Assembly: GCA_000998025.1 (NCBI GenBank)
Contig: LCJG01000029.1
Span: 1 to 11,088 of the forward strand
Direction: 5' to 3'
Source of the DNA: Candidatus Collierbacteria bacterium GW2011_GWB1_44_6
Lineage (GTDB): Bacteria > Patescibacteriota > Microgenomatia > UBA1400 > MFAQ01
DNA: 11,088 bases
The number at the start of each line of letters is the position of its first letter. Position 1 is the stretch's first letter. The notes under the pieces are model-generated. The model was not told the origin of the DNA and did no database searches. It saw only the letters and a list, made by a program, of their open reading frames with translations. The translations under genes and the position numbers were made by a program. Below, piece by piece: positions 1 through 6,221 of the stretch.

Positions 1-287
1 GGTAAATAAGGAGGGATTTCTACCAGAAGTAGTTTCCCCTTTGGATTTAAATGCCTGCGGTGCCGTTTGCCTGATTTATCCAGCCAGTATAAGATGAGTT
101 CCCCAAAGGCGATATACCACTCAGTTCTAGGATGCCTGTGGTTGCCTCCAATAGTCTGGGGGGCAAAGTTGATAACCTGGGTATCCTTTACCCTTTCAAG
201 GAAGGAAAACTCCTTCCAATTTAGGATACGGATGTCCTGGCCTGGTTTGATGCTGGTGTATTGAATCTCAGTAATAAGAGGATACAT
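1..287 (-). CDS. Cupin-domain protein, 3' end cut by window edge
   Basis: The open minus-strand frame runs from ATG at 287 off the left edge, giving 95 residues beginning MYPLITEIQY. Residues about 49-62 (GGNHRHPRTEWYIAFG) match cupin motif 1, HxH-x3-E-x5-G, whose two His and one Glu normally bind a metal. This resembles small cupins linked to sugar-nucleotide or polysaccharide metabolism, such as ketoisomerase/epimerase-like types, but the substrate cannot be told from a fragment. The start is 18 bases beyond the stop of the upstream HD gene, with a possible AAGGA ribosome site about 10 bases before ATG, so the two are probably cotranscribed. Only the TAG of the upstream gene separates the two frames, and they are in the same phase. 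The cupin fold assignment is fairly safe; its function is unknown. Confidence 0.65.
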   Translation of the reverse strand, partial: MYPLITEIQYTSIKPGQDIRILNWKEFSFLERVKDTQVINFAPQTIGGNHRHPRTEWYIAFGELILYWLDKSGKRHRRHLNPKGKLLLVEIPPYL

Positions 288-305
288 CGCAGCATAGTCC
301 TTAGG

Positions 306-1676
306 CTAAGCTGTGACTTGGGCAATCAAACCGGGGACGAGAGGCCGGAAAGCCACGACGATGGGATGGGTGGCACTGGCGATCTGATTCTGGAGAACAT
401 CAAGCCACTCAAAGTAGTGGTCTGTGGCCATTTCGAAGCCGTGAGTCCAATGGGCCTGGTCTTCAGGAGAAAAGTGGTTCCAGAGGTCTCGAACCATTTC
501 GATGGTGTCGGTGGTCATCTGGCTGTTCGGGAAGCCGGACTTCATCTGCATCAAACGGACGAAGATTTCGAAGTCTGGTGTACCGGTGGTGTTCAGGATG
601 GTATCGATGAGCTCAGTCGAGTGAGCAACTTTCCAGTCCATCAGAGTCCGCATGTTGGGACTTTTATCATCATGCTGATTGTAGGGACTGCAGGGACGGG
701 CATTTGCGGAATTCGCATAGCCACGGAGATGCTGAAGCATGGAAGGAATCTTCACCTCTTTGCCATCTTTGATGACAACGTTCACTCCTAAGGTAGGAGT
801 AAAAACGAATTTTAGGGCATCGGCGAAGTTGTACCAGTCGACACCATGAAGATCAAGGCCGTTGACACGGGCGCCATCGACGCTGGCTACTGCATGTCGA
901 ATCAGGTGGCAGGCATCGGCGCCGTTTTCAAATCGATCTGTCCAGCGGGTAACCCAAACGGCAACCCGAACCGGAATTTCGCCGTTGTAGAACAATTCGT
1001 CGTTCCATCGGCTCTTTGAGGTTCCATCCTCTTGCTTGGTCATGATGTGCGGATGAGCGGCACCCGCATAGCAGGCAATGAGCAAGACCGGTTCTGAGAC
1101 AAGACCCTTCAGCAAATGGTAGAGGGTCCAAGCGAAGATCTCACCGTGGTTCAATTCCCATTTGTAATCGACGTACCGATGTTGGATACCCGTGGCTCCG
1201 TCATGGGCTGCAGCCTCCAAAAAGGCAGCATCCAGTTCGTTCGGATAGGCGGTGGCTAGCCAGGGATCATTGCTGATAATAGCGCCACCACCAAGGGCAT
1301 CAAAGATATGATGGCCGAGTTCATGACCGGGTGTACCGCGGCGAATGAAGGGTTCAAGGATGGCAAAAATTGTTTTCAAGTCTTTTGTGGTAAAGTCACG
1401 GACTTTACTGGAACGATCCTTGGCTACCGCCAAATAGGTGGCATTGTCTTCGAGTGGGCGAAGGACGTTGTTGACCCAGTCGATCATTTCGAGTTGAAAA
1501 GCACGATCTTTGAGTCTTTCAGTTAATACTTCGGGGGATAAATTGGGCACGACGGCCTCCTTTTTGGGCTGGGGTGTGCGAACAATTGGTTCCGGTTTCT
1601 TTGTGGTACCGTTGGAAATCAGGTACCAGACGTCGGCAACTAAAGCGAGCAAAAACGAACTGATATTTTTCAACAT
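306..1676 (-). CDS. Putative HD-domain metal-dependent phosphohydrolase with N-terminal membrane anchor
   Basis: The protein has 456 residues. An upstream ATG at 1715 exists, but the ATG at 1676 is preferred because AGGAGG lies 8 bases before it. Residues 1-20 (MLKNISSFLLALVADVWYLI) look like a signal anchor, followed by a Lys/Pro-rich linker to about residue 45. The pattern H118 (in GHELGHH), H158-D159 (EAAAHDGATG), H177 (NHGE) and H208/H210 (AGAAHPH) has the order and helical spacing of an HD-domain hydrolase, a family that cleaves phosphoester bonds in nucleotides or cyclic dinucleotides. The C-terminal 240 residues carry no motif I recognise. HELGH also fits the zincin HExxH pattern, so a metalloprotease is the alternative. 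By eye the gene is more GC-rich than its neighbours, and with its strong ribosome site this may indicate transfer. Confidence 0.55.
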   Translation of the reverse strand: MLKNISSFLLALVADVWYLISNGTTKKPEPIVRTPQPKKEAVVPNLSPEVLTERLKDRAFQLEMIDWVNNVLRPLEDNATYLAVAKDRSSKVRDFTTKDLKTIFAILEPFIRRGTPGHELGHHIFDALGGGAIISNDPWLATAYPNELDAAFLEAAAHDGATGIQHRYVDYKWELNHGEIFAWTLYHLLKGLVSEPVLLIACYAGAAHPHIMTKQEDGTSKSRWNDELFYNGEIPVRVAVWVTRWTDRFENGADACHLIRHAVASVDGARVNGLDLHGVDWYNFADALKFVFTPTLGVNVVIKDGKEVKIPSMLQHLRGYANSANARPCSPYNQHDDKSPNMRTLMDWKVAHSTELIDTILNTTGTPDFEIFVRLMQMKSGFPNSQMTTDTIEMVRDLWNHFSPEDQAHWTHGFEMATDHYFEWLDVLQNQIASATHPIVVAFRPLVPGLIAQVTA

Positions 1677-1684
1677 GACAAGAA

Positions 1685-1690
1685 CCTCCT
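1685..1690 (-). promoter_or_regulatory. Shine-Dalgarno AGGAGG for the HD gene
   Basis: A perfect AGGAGG on the minus strand lies 8 bases before ATG at 1676. It decides between that start and the upstream ATG at 1715, which has no such site. It contrasts with neighbouring genes that lack any ribosome site. Confidence 0.75.
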
Positions 1691-1819
1691 GAGGTGGATT
1701 GTATGAGATCCCCACTGTGGGGGGGCGACATAAGGAAAACCGAGTTAACGGTTGAAAAGGGGGGAAGGGTGTGGAATAAGGTTCGTTTGGCCCATCTGGG
1801 CGCTACTGAAACTTGAAAT

Positions 1820-1846
1820 ATTTTAAGGTCGAACCTTGTAAGTCAA
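1820..1846 (-). promoter_or_regulatory. Possible promoter with inverted repeat, upstream of HD gene
   Basis: On the minus strand TTGACT (1841-1846) is followed after 15 bases by TAAAAT (1820-1825). The spacer is short, which is typical of weak or activator-dependent promoters. The inverted repeat AAGGT-TCG-ACCTT (1825-1837) lies in the spacer and touches the -10 box, where an operator would be expected. If used, it gives the HD-cupin transcript a 5' leader of roughly 140 bases. The surrounding stretch 1677-1874 contains no gene that I can support. Confidence 0.35.
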
Positions 1847-1874
1847 AGAGAATTTTATATGGGGTGAAAGACTC

Positions 1875-2639
1875 TTACAAGACTAGAAAATAGTTATCCT
1901 CAATCTTTTTTGCATATTCTGATAATTCTTGAATGGGAATAATTTTTAGATCAAAGCCGACCGGCTTGTGAGTGGTTCGAAAGGTTTCTTTGGCCTTGAT
2001 TTTTGGGAGGTGTGAGATATCGATAACGGCGGCAAACAGGTCGGAGATATTATTGGTCATACCGAAATCTGGGTGGGCACGACCAAGATCGACAATTTTC
2101 TTAAACTCCAGTTGATCTACACCTAAGTGGAAACAGATTTCTTGCTCGATTTTTTTTGGGAAGTTGATTGGTTTGTTATCAAAAAAATGTAGGTATAGTC
2201 CACCAATAGATTCGTATACCTCGCTAGCTGAAGAGAATTTGTGCATAATGCCGACTAAAAAATGGGAAATTTGACCTTCGGTTTCTAAAAAAATGATTCC
2301 TCTGGCCCCCGGATTGCTTCCCGTTTTCCAGGAAGCATATTCATAGGTAAAAACCTGATTGGTAATATTTGACCTGACTTCAAACACTGGTAGGAGTAAG
2401 AAGTGACCATAACCAATTTTGATTAATCTTAAAACGTCTAGTTCTCCGATTTCATCAGGCCGGGAAGCTAAGTCTACAAGAAAGCCCTCGTGATCTTCGG
2501 GAAGGCTGAGGACTTCCTCTTGGATTTTGGGATCGGTAGCTTTGAACCAGGCATGCGAAAAAAGTTTTCCGGCGATGGCTTGGCGAGCCTGGGATAGAGA
2601 ACTGACATATTCCGGTAATTTCTGAGTTTGAATAGGCAT
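1875..2639 (-). CDS. Hypothetical protein, 254 residues
   Basis: I do not recognise this family with confidence. The protein appears soluble, with no signal peptide or membrane helix. A central segment (about residues 103-148) reads WKTGSNPGARGIIFLE, then GQISHFLVGIMHKF and VYESIGGLY. Its alternation of strands with Gly and the following Glu-containing helix vaguely recall a Nudix or NDP-sugar-modifying fold, but the Nudix box GX5EX7REUXEEXGU is absent. The start ATG at 2639 has no Shine-Dalgarno sequence. It sits 15 bases downstream of the metallo-beta-lactamase-fold gene, so it could be cotranscribed with it or use its own extended -10 element at 2654-2662. It ends with TAA at 1875-1877. 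Confidence 0.75.
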   Translation of the reverse strand: MPIQTQKLPEYVSSLSQARQAIAGKLFSHAWFKATDPKIQEEVLSLPEDHEGFLVDLASRPDEIGELDVLRLIKIGYGHFLLLPVFEVRSNITNQVFTYEYASWKTGSNPGARGIIFLETEGQISHFLVGIMHKFSSASEVYESIGGLYLHFFDNKPINFPKKIEQEICFHLGVDQLEFKKIVDLGRAHPDFGMTNNISDLFAAVIDISHLPKIKAKETFRTTHKPVGFDLKIIPIQELSEYAKKIEDNYFLVL

Positions 2640-2653
2640 AAGTTGCTTGTGAG

Positions 2654-2662
2654 ATTATACCA
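2654..2662 (-). promoter_or_regulatory. Extended -10 element TGG-TATAAT
   Basis: On the minus strand TGG (2660-2662) directly precedes a consensus TATAAT (2654-2659), forming an extended -10 that does not need a -35 box. The expected start point is about 2647, leaving only a few bases before ATG at 2639. The TAA stop of the upstream hydrolase gene (2655-2657) is embedded in the TATAAT. Confidence 0.5.
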
Positions 2663-3269
2663 CACTATAAGACAAAGTATTTGTCAGGAGGGATAAATTG
2701 CCGTGGCCGGGGTAGATAGTAGTATTTGTGGGTAGTTTCGAGATTTTTTGAAGAGATTTTTTCAGATCGGATAGGGAAGAGTAGGAGAGGTCAGTGCGCC
2801 CAATTCCTTCAGCGAAGAGGGTATCGCCTGAGAATAGGGTACCGGGGGAGAATAAACAAATTGACCCTGGGGTATGGCCGGGGGTGTGAAGGACTTTTAC
2901 TTGGGAATGGCCGAAGGTAAGAATATCATTGTCGGTCAGGAAGTGATCAGCAGGGGGAGGTTTGGGAATTGATATATGAGAAAAATGTTTGGCTGATAGA
3001 TGGGATTTTTTGTAAAGAAATAGGTCTTCCGGGTGAATATATATGGGGATATTGAAATTTAGCTTTAGTTCTAAGGCTGCCAGGCAGTGGTCATAATGTC
3101 CGTGGGTAAAGACTATCGCTTTAGGCTTTACTCTTTTTTCTAATATAGTGGTGCTAATAAAATCGCCTTCGTCACCTGGATCTATGATTAGGGACTCATT
3201 GGTGTCTTCGTCGGTTAATAAATAGCAGTTGGTGGACAGATCTCCTACGGTGAGGCAAGTTATTTCCAT
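2655..3269 (-). CDS. Metallo-beta-lactamase-fold hydrolase (glyoxalase II-like)
   Basis: This is a 204-residue cytoplasmic member of the metallo-beta-lactamase superfamily, close in length to short hydroxyacylglutathione-hydrolase-like enzymes. It carries the full metal-site set: THGHYDH (residues 55-61, HxHxDH), HTPGHTPGS, the bridging Asp in SGDTLF, and a late His in YPGHG. The C-terminal glutathione-binding domain of true glyoxalase II is missing, so a general thioester or related hydrolase is the safer call. The N-terminus MEITCLTVGDLSTNCYLL matches family starts. For this reason, and because TAAAAT ends exactly 6 bases before it, I prefer ATG at 3269 to the ATG two codons upstream (3275). 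No Shine-Dalgarno sequence is visible. Confidence 0.88.
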   Translation of the reverse strand: MEITCLTVGDLSTNCYLLTDEDTNESLIIDPGDEGDFISTTILEKRVKPKAIVFTHGHYDHCLAALELKLNFNIPIYIHPEDLFLYKKSHLSAKHFSHISIPKPPPADHFLTDNDILTFGHSQVKVLHTPGHTPGSICLFSPGTLFSGDTLFAEGIGRTDLSYSSLSDLKKSLQKISKLPTNTTIYPGHGNLSLLTNTLSYSVV

Positions 3270-3275
3270 AGGCAT

Positions 3276-3283
3276 ATTTTACA
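3276..3283 (-). promoter_or_regulatory. -10 element TGTAAAAT, predicted leaderless start
   Basis: On the minus strand TG-TAAAAT ends immediately before the first ATG (3275) and 6 bases before the second (3269). A start point 7 bases past the -10 would fall on the A of the second ATG, predicting a leaderless mRNA. No convincing -35 box is seen. Confidence 0.45.
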
Positions 3284-3327
3284 GTTCCCAACAAATGCTG
3301 ATGTTTACACCTGTATTTGTAAGATAC

Positions 3328-3357
3328 TTGACATTTACTTAATAAAATGTTTAGCAT
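3328..3357 (+). promoter_or_regulatory. Promoter TTGACA-18-TAGCAT
   Basis: A consensus -35 TTGACA (3328-3333) is followed after 18 bases by TAGCAT (3352-3357). The expected start point near 3364 gives a short AT-rich leader of about 20 bases without a Shine-Dalgarno sequence before ATG at 3384. Confidence 0.65.
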
Positions 3358-3383
3358 GAATTAATTATTATTATCAACAAAAT

Positions 3384-3878
3384 ATGAAAAATAGCGCATT
3401 GTGGGTTTTTGTACTTCTCGTTGTGGCTGCGGTTGGGTGGTATGTTTGGTCTGCCCAAGGAAAAGAAAAAATGATGGTTGCGCCGACAACGGTGACAACA
3501 ACTCCGGCGGCAACATCACCAGGTACGAAAATATCGCCAACACCGACGGTACCTCCAAAAACAATCAATATGGAGCAGGTAAAAGTATCTGGTCAAAGCG
3601 GTACAGCCATGTTTCAAGATGAGGGAGGAAAAACGAAGGTGACCTTAACGATGATAGGGAAGAAGTATACGGCGCCTCAACCCGCACATATTCACGTTGG
3701 AAAATGTCCAACTCCAGGAGAGGTGAAGTATCCGCTGAATAATGTGGTGGACGGAAAGTCTGAGACAGTTATTTCGGTAAGTATCGAAGATTTGTTTGCA
3801 GATCTGCCTTTGGCCGTCAACGTTCACGACTCGGTGGAGAAAGCCTCTGTGTATACGGCTTGTGGAGATTTGAAATAG
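3384..3878 (+). CDS. Membrane-anchored CHRD-like domain protein
   Basis: The protein has 164 residues. Residues 6-22 form a single hydrophobic anchor. A Thr/Pro-rich linker (about 32-60) leads to a beta-rich exported domain containing PAHIHVGKCPTPGEVKYPL (H102, H104), a later LAVNVHDS (H148) and VYTACGDL. This layout matches small CHRD-like proteins, a Cu/Zn-superoxide-dismutase-like beta-sandwich family common in Patescibacteria. C108 and C160 could form a disulfide. The His residues suggest metal binding, but a full superoxide dismutase metal site is not evident and activity should not be assumed. The gene has its own promoter at 3328-3357 and ends just before a GC-rich hairpin. Confidence 0.75.
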   Translation: MKNSALWVFVLLVVAAVGWYVWSAQGKEKMMVAPTTVTTTPAATSPGTKISPTPTVPPKTINMEQVKVSGQSGTAMFQDEGGKTKVTLTMIGKKYTAPQPAHIHVGKCPTPGEVKYPLNNVVDGKSETVISVSIEDLFADLPLAVNVHDSVEKASVYTACGDLK

Positions 3879-3898
3879 GTTTTGTATTTGAGAGCAGT

Positions 3899-3924
3899 AG
3901 CACCCCGCCACCAGGCGGGGTGTT
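3899..3924 (+). terminator. GC-rich hairpin terminator with weak T tract
   Basis: The stem CACCCCGCC (3901-3909) pairs with GGCGGGGTG (3914-3922) across a 4-base loop, and can extend by an A-T and a G-T pair. The following bases TTGTGG are a poor T tract, so termination may be partial. The hairpin runs directly into the extended -10 element of the next gene. Confidence 0.55.
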
Positions 3925-3925
3925 G

Positions 3926-3934
3926 TGGTAAAGT
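3926..3934 (+). promoter_or_regulatory. Extended -10 TGG-TAAAGT, predicted leaderless start
   Basis: TGG (3926-3928) precedes TAAAGT (3929-3934), which lies exactly 6 bases before ATG at 3941. A start point 7 bases past the -10 is the A of the start codon. There is no Shine-Dalgarno sequence and no room for one outside the terminator hairpin. Confidence 0.5.
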
Positions 3935-3940
3935 AAGTTT

Positions 3941-4825
3941 ATGAATATATTCTCTTGGATCAAGAAAAACTGGTTGGTAGTGGTCTTGGTTTTGGTTATT
4001 CTGGTATTGTTATTTGGAAATAAGCAAGCGGGAGTAACAAACCTGGCTGTAATGCCTAGTTTTGACGGAGCATACGACACTGTGTCTTCTAAGATATCGA
4101 TGGGCCGGCCTCAGGGAATTATGCCGGAAGCCGCTCCTGTGACAAGAGAACAAAGGCTGACAGTTCAGGATACATCGATGTCGATGCAGGTGAGAGATGT
4201 GGCTGATGTGACTAAGAAAATAGAAGAGACAGCGACTTCGATGGGTGGATATATGGTAAACAAATCCTTGACAAGACCGGAGGGTGCTGCCAGTGGAAAC
4301 ATTACGATCAGAGTTCCAGCCGAAAAAAGAGAGCAAGCTCTAGATGAAATACGATCATTAGGTGTAAAAGTGGTTTCGGAAAATGTTTATGGATATGACG
4401 TAACCGATCAATATGTTGATTTGGAAACAAGAATTACGGACCTGGAAAGCTTGAAGGCAAAAATGCAGGCGATTTTGGATCAAGCAGTGCAGGTGGAAGA
4501 CTTGGTCAATGTGCAAATGCAGATCAATAATATTCAGGAGCAAATTGATAGTCTCAAGGGTCAAAAGAACTATTTGGAACAGACGGCGAAACTGACAAGA
4601 ATCACTGTGAGTGTATCCACCGATGAGCTGGCTTTACCGTATACGCCAGATGAGGCGTGGAGGCCAGGGGTGGTGTTTAAGACGGCAGTGCGATCTATGC
4701 TGGGAGCGATGAGATCGGTAGCGAACACTGTCATCTGGGCGGTAGTCTACCTGCCGGTGGTCCTAATAATAATAGGATTAGCCTATCTGCTTTCCTGGGT
4801 TTACCGGAAGTATCTGGTGAAATAG
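3941..4825 (+). CDS. DUF4349 domain membrane protein
   Basis: The 294-residue protein has a transmembrane anchor at about 11-26 and a second C-terminal helix at about 266-288 followed by YRKYLVK. The intervening part would lie outside the membrane. Residues about 68-235 show the DUF4349 pattern: an opening beta-strand (RLTVQDTSMSMQV), ATSMGGYMV, ITIRVPAEKREQALDEI, LGVKVVSENVYGYDVTDQY and VDLETRITDLESLKAKM. A helical, coiled-coil-prone stretch (about 150-205) follows, then ITVSVSTDE. The family has no established biochemical role; some members are described as putative lipoproteins, but this one has no lipobox. It is convergent with the diguanylate cyclase gene, with 6 bases between the two stop codons. 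Confidence 0.85.
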   Translation: MNIFSWIKKNWLVVVLVLVILVLLFGNKQAGVTNLAVMPSFDGAYDTVSSKISMGRPQGIMPEAAPVTREQRLTVQDTSMSMQVRDVADVTKKIEETATSMGGYMVNKSLTRPEGAASGNITIRVPAEKREQALDEIRSLGVKVVSENVYGYDVTDQYVDLETRITDLESLKAKMQAILDQAVQVEDLVNVQMQINNIQEQIDSLKGQKNYLEQTAKLTRITVSVSTDELALPYTPDEAWRPGVVFKTAVRSMLGAMRSVANTVIWAVVYLPVVLIIIGLAYLLSWVYRKYLVK

Positions 4826-4831
4826 TTCGAC

Positions 4832-5455
4832 TTATTTTGCTGTCCGATAGGCAAGGGTAAGGCGGTTTCTGCCTTCCTTTTTTGAAGAATAAAGAAGCGA
4901 GTCGGCTTGTTCCATAAGGCTTTCGGCATTTATAGATTGATCTTGATTTTTGGGATCCTCGTTTGAAAAATCTACGATAACGGTTCCAAAACTGACAGTG
5001 AGCTCCTGACCGTCATTGTTTGGAGATCTGTTTATTTGGGAGATGGCTTTTTGATATCTTTCCATGCTGAAATGGCTTAAATCAGTAGAGGCCTGTTCTG
5101 GGAAAATAAGGACAAATTCTTCACCGCCGTAACGAGCCAGAATGTCTTCCGGACGCTTGGTTTCTGAAACAACACTGGCGAGTTTTTTTAAAATGTTGTC
5201 TCCGTGTATATGCCCGTATTTATCGTTGACTTCTTTAAAATGGTCTACGTCAAACATAATAATAATTAGTTTGCTGCGAGCCCTCCTGGCTTCAGCTACT
5301 TGTTGGATGAGTTTTTCGTCGAGGGCGCGGCGGTTGTCAACGCCAGTAAGCGCATCCTTCATGGCTAAAGTAGTAAGTATCTCAACCTTTTGCCTTTCGT
5401 TATCGTATTGTTGACGCAATTGCACATACACCTCAAGGGGAACCGTGTTTTCCAT
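4832..5455 (-). CDS. Diguanylate cyclase (GGDEF domain), no sensor domain
   Basis: The 207-residue cytoplasmic protein makes cyclic di-GMP from two GTP. Residues 1-30 form a short N-terminal helix that could dimerise. The GGDEF domain then shows KDALTGVDNRRA (33-44), FDVDHFKEVND (68-78, metal and GTP contacts) and RYGGEEFVLIFP with the catalytic GGEEF at 110-114. RPED (101-104) lies five residues before GGEEF and is a textbook I-site (RxxD), predicting product inhibition. There is no sensory or EAL domain. The frame stays open upstream to 5905 but only as antisense of the HAD gene; family alignment and a TATAAT 6 bases upstream support ATG at 5455. Confidence 0.92.
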   Translation of the reverse strand: MENTVPLEVYVQLRQQYDNERQKVEILTTLAMKDALTGVDNRRALDEKLIQQVAEARRARSKLIIIMFDVDHFKEVNDKYGHIHGDNILKKLASVVSETKRPEDILARYGGEEFVLIFPEQASTDLSHFSMERYQKAISQINRSPNNDGQELTVSFGTVIVDFSNEDPKNQDQSINAESLMEQADSLLYSSKKEGRNRLTLAYRTAK

Positions 5456-5461
5456 GATTTG

Positions 5462-5467
5462 ATTATA
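5462..5467 (-). promoter_or_regulatory. -10 TATAAT, predicted leaderless start of the diguanylate cyclase
   Basis: A consensus TATAAT on the minus strand ends exactly 6 bases before ATG at 5455, with no Shine-Dalgarno sequence. It forms one half of a 46-base AT-rich divergent promoter region. No clear -35 box is seen. Confidence 0.5.
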
Positions 5468-5490
5468 AATATAATTTAACTTTTTGTTTG

Positions 5491-5496
5491 TAAAAT
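5491..5496 (+). promoter_or_regulatory. -10 TAAAAT, predicted leaderless start of the HAD gene
   Basis: TAAAAT, preceded by TG, ends 5 bases before ATG at 5502. There is no Shine-Dalgarno sequence; the few bases between are GAAGT. It is the plus-strand half of the divergent region 5456-5501. Confidence 0.4.
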
Positions 5497-5501
5497 GAAG
5501 T

Positions 5502-6143
5502 ATGAAATATAAATATTTTTTGTTTGACTGGGATGGGACGTTGGGGGACTCGCTGCCTATTTGGGTGCCGGCTTTTGTGGAAACCTTTAAGGAATTTGGT
5601 GTTGAGGTGACAGAGAGAGAAATAGGAGAACACGTGATTGCTAATTGGAATGGACCTGCCGAATTGGGTGTTACCGACGCCGATGCTTTTTTTAGAAAAG
5701 CGGCTGAGAAACTACTACCAATGTTACCCGAGGTGAAGCTGGTCCCTGGAGCAAAAGCGGTTTTGGAAAAAATTAAAAAGATGGAAGGAAAGATAGCGAT
5801 AGTCACCACTTCAAAAAGAGAGTGGGTGGAGTCAGCCTTGAAATACTTAGGGATAGCAAATTTGATTGATGTGTTTTTGGGAAAAGAAGACGTGAGGAAG
5901 TACAAGCCAGATCCTGAGATACTCCTAAAAGCTTTAGATAAACTGGGTGGAACAAAGGATGGGGCAGTGATGATTGGGGATCACAAAAAGGATATAGAGG
6001 CGGCAAACAACGCAGGGATGGATAGTGTTTTGTTTTTTCCCAAGAGATACGAAAGGTATTACGATCGAGGTAAACAGTTGAGTTTAGGGGCTGATCTTGT
6101 TATCGAAGACCTTGAGGAGTTACGACAGATCTGGGGAGAGTAA
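5502..6143 (+). CDS. HAD-superfamily phosphatase (phosphoglycolate phosphatase-like)
   Basis: The 213-residue soluble enzyme has all four HAD motifs. Motif I is FDWDGTL, with nucleophile D9 and acid/base D11. Motif II is VTTSK (T102/T103). The motif III Lys is K135 in YKPDPEI. Motif IV is MIGDHKKD, with D160 and D164 holding magnesium. The alpha-helical insert between motifs I and II (about 18-85) is the C1 cap of the phosphoglycolate phosphatase/pyrophosphatase/beta-phosphoglucomutase group. The substrate cannot be set from sequence. The gene starts 46 bases from the divergent cyclase gene. It is followed by a 78-base gap that holds only the promoter of the next operon. Confidence 0.88.
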   Translation: MKYKYFLFDWDGTLGDSLPIWVPAFVETFKEFGVEVTEREIGEHVIANWNGPAELGVTDADAFFRKAAEKLLPMLPEVKLVPGAKAVLEKIKKMEGKIAIVTTSKREWVESALKYLGIANLIDVFLGKEDVRKYKPDPEILLKALDKLGGTKDGAVMIGDHKKDIEAANNAGMDSVLFFPKRYERYYDRGKQLSLGADLVIEDLEELRQIWGE

Positions 6144-6182
6144 GAGGGGGTATGTGGATATTTATCTTCATTTAAGGATATG

Positions 6183-6212
6183 TTACATTGGATGTAGTGC
6201 CCTTATTATTAA
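6183..6212 (+). promoter_or_regulatory. Possible promoter TTACAT-18-TATTAA
   Basis: TTACAT (6183-6188) and TATTAA (6207-6212) are separated by 18 bases in an AT-rich stretch. The start codon at 6222 lies 9 bases past the -10, and no Shine-Dalgarno sequence precedes it, so the leader would be absent or a few bases long. Confidence 0.35.
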
Positions 6213-6221
6213 TTCCTGCAA

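Noticed and set aside
261..791. 176-codon open frame on the plus strand
   Set aside because: It lies antisense to the HD gene, its translation has no recognisable motif, and it has no good ribosome site. The minus-strand frame is longer and carries a coherent motif set.
928..1131. Several other short frames in the window, such as this 67-codon one
   Set aside because: They overlap supported genes in another frame, have no ribosome site or motif, and are typical shadows of coding sequence.
1311..1325. HELGH in the HD protein read as a zincin protease motif
   Set aside because: The flanking sequence lacks the usual downstream zincin ligands, while later HD, NHGE and AAHPH motifs fit an HD phosphohydrolase better. 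It is kept only as an alternative.
5456..5905. N-terminal extension of the diguanylate cyclase frame by 150 codons
   Set aside because: The extension is antisense to the well-supported HAD phosphatase and has no domain; the cyclase is complete from ATG at 5455, which has a TATAAT 6 bases upstream.
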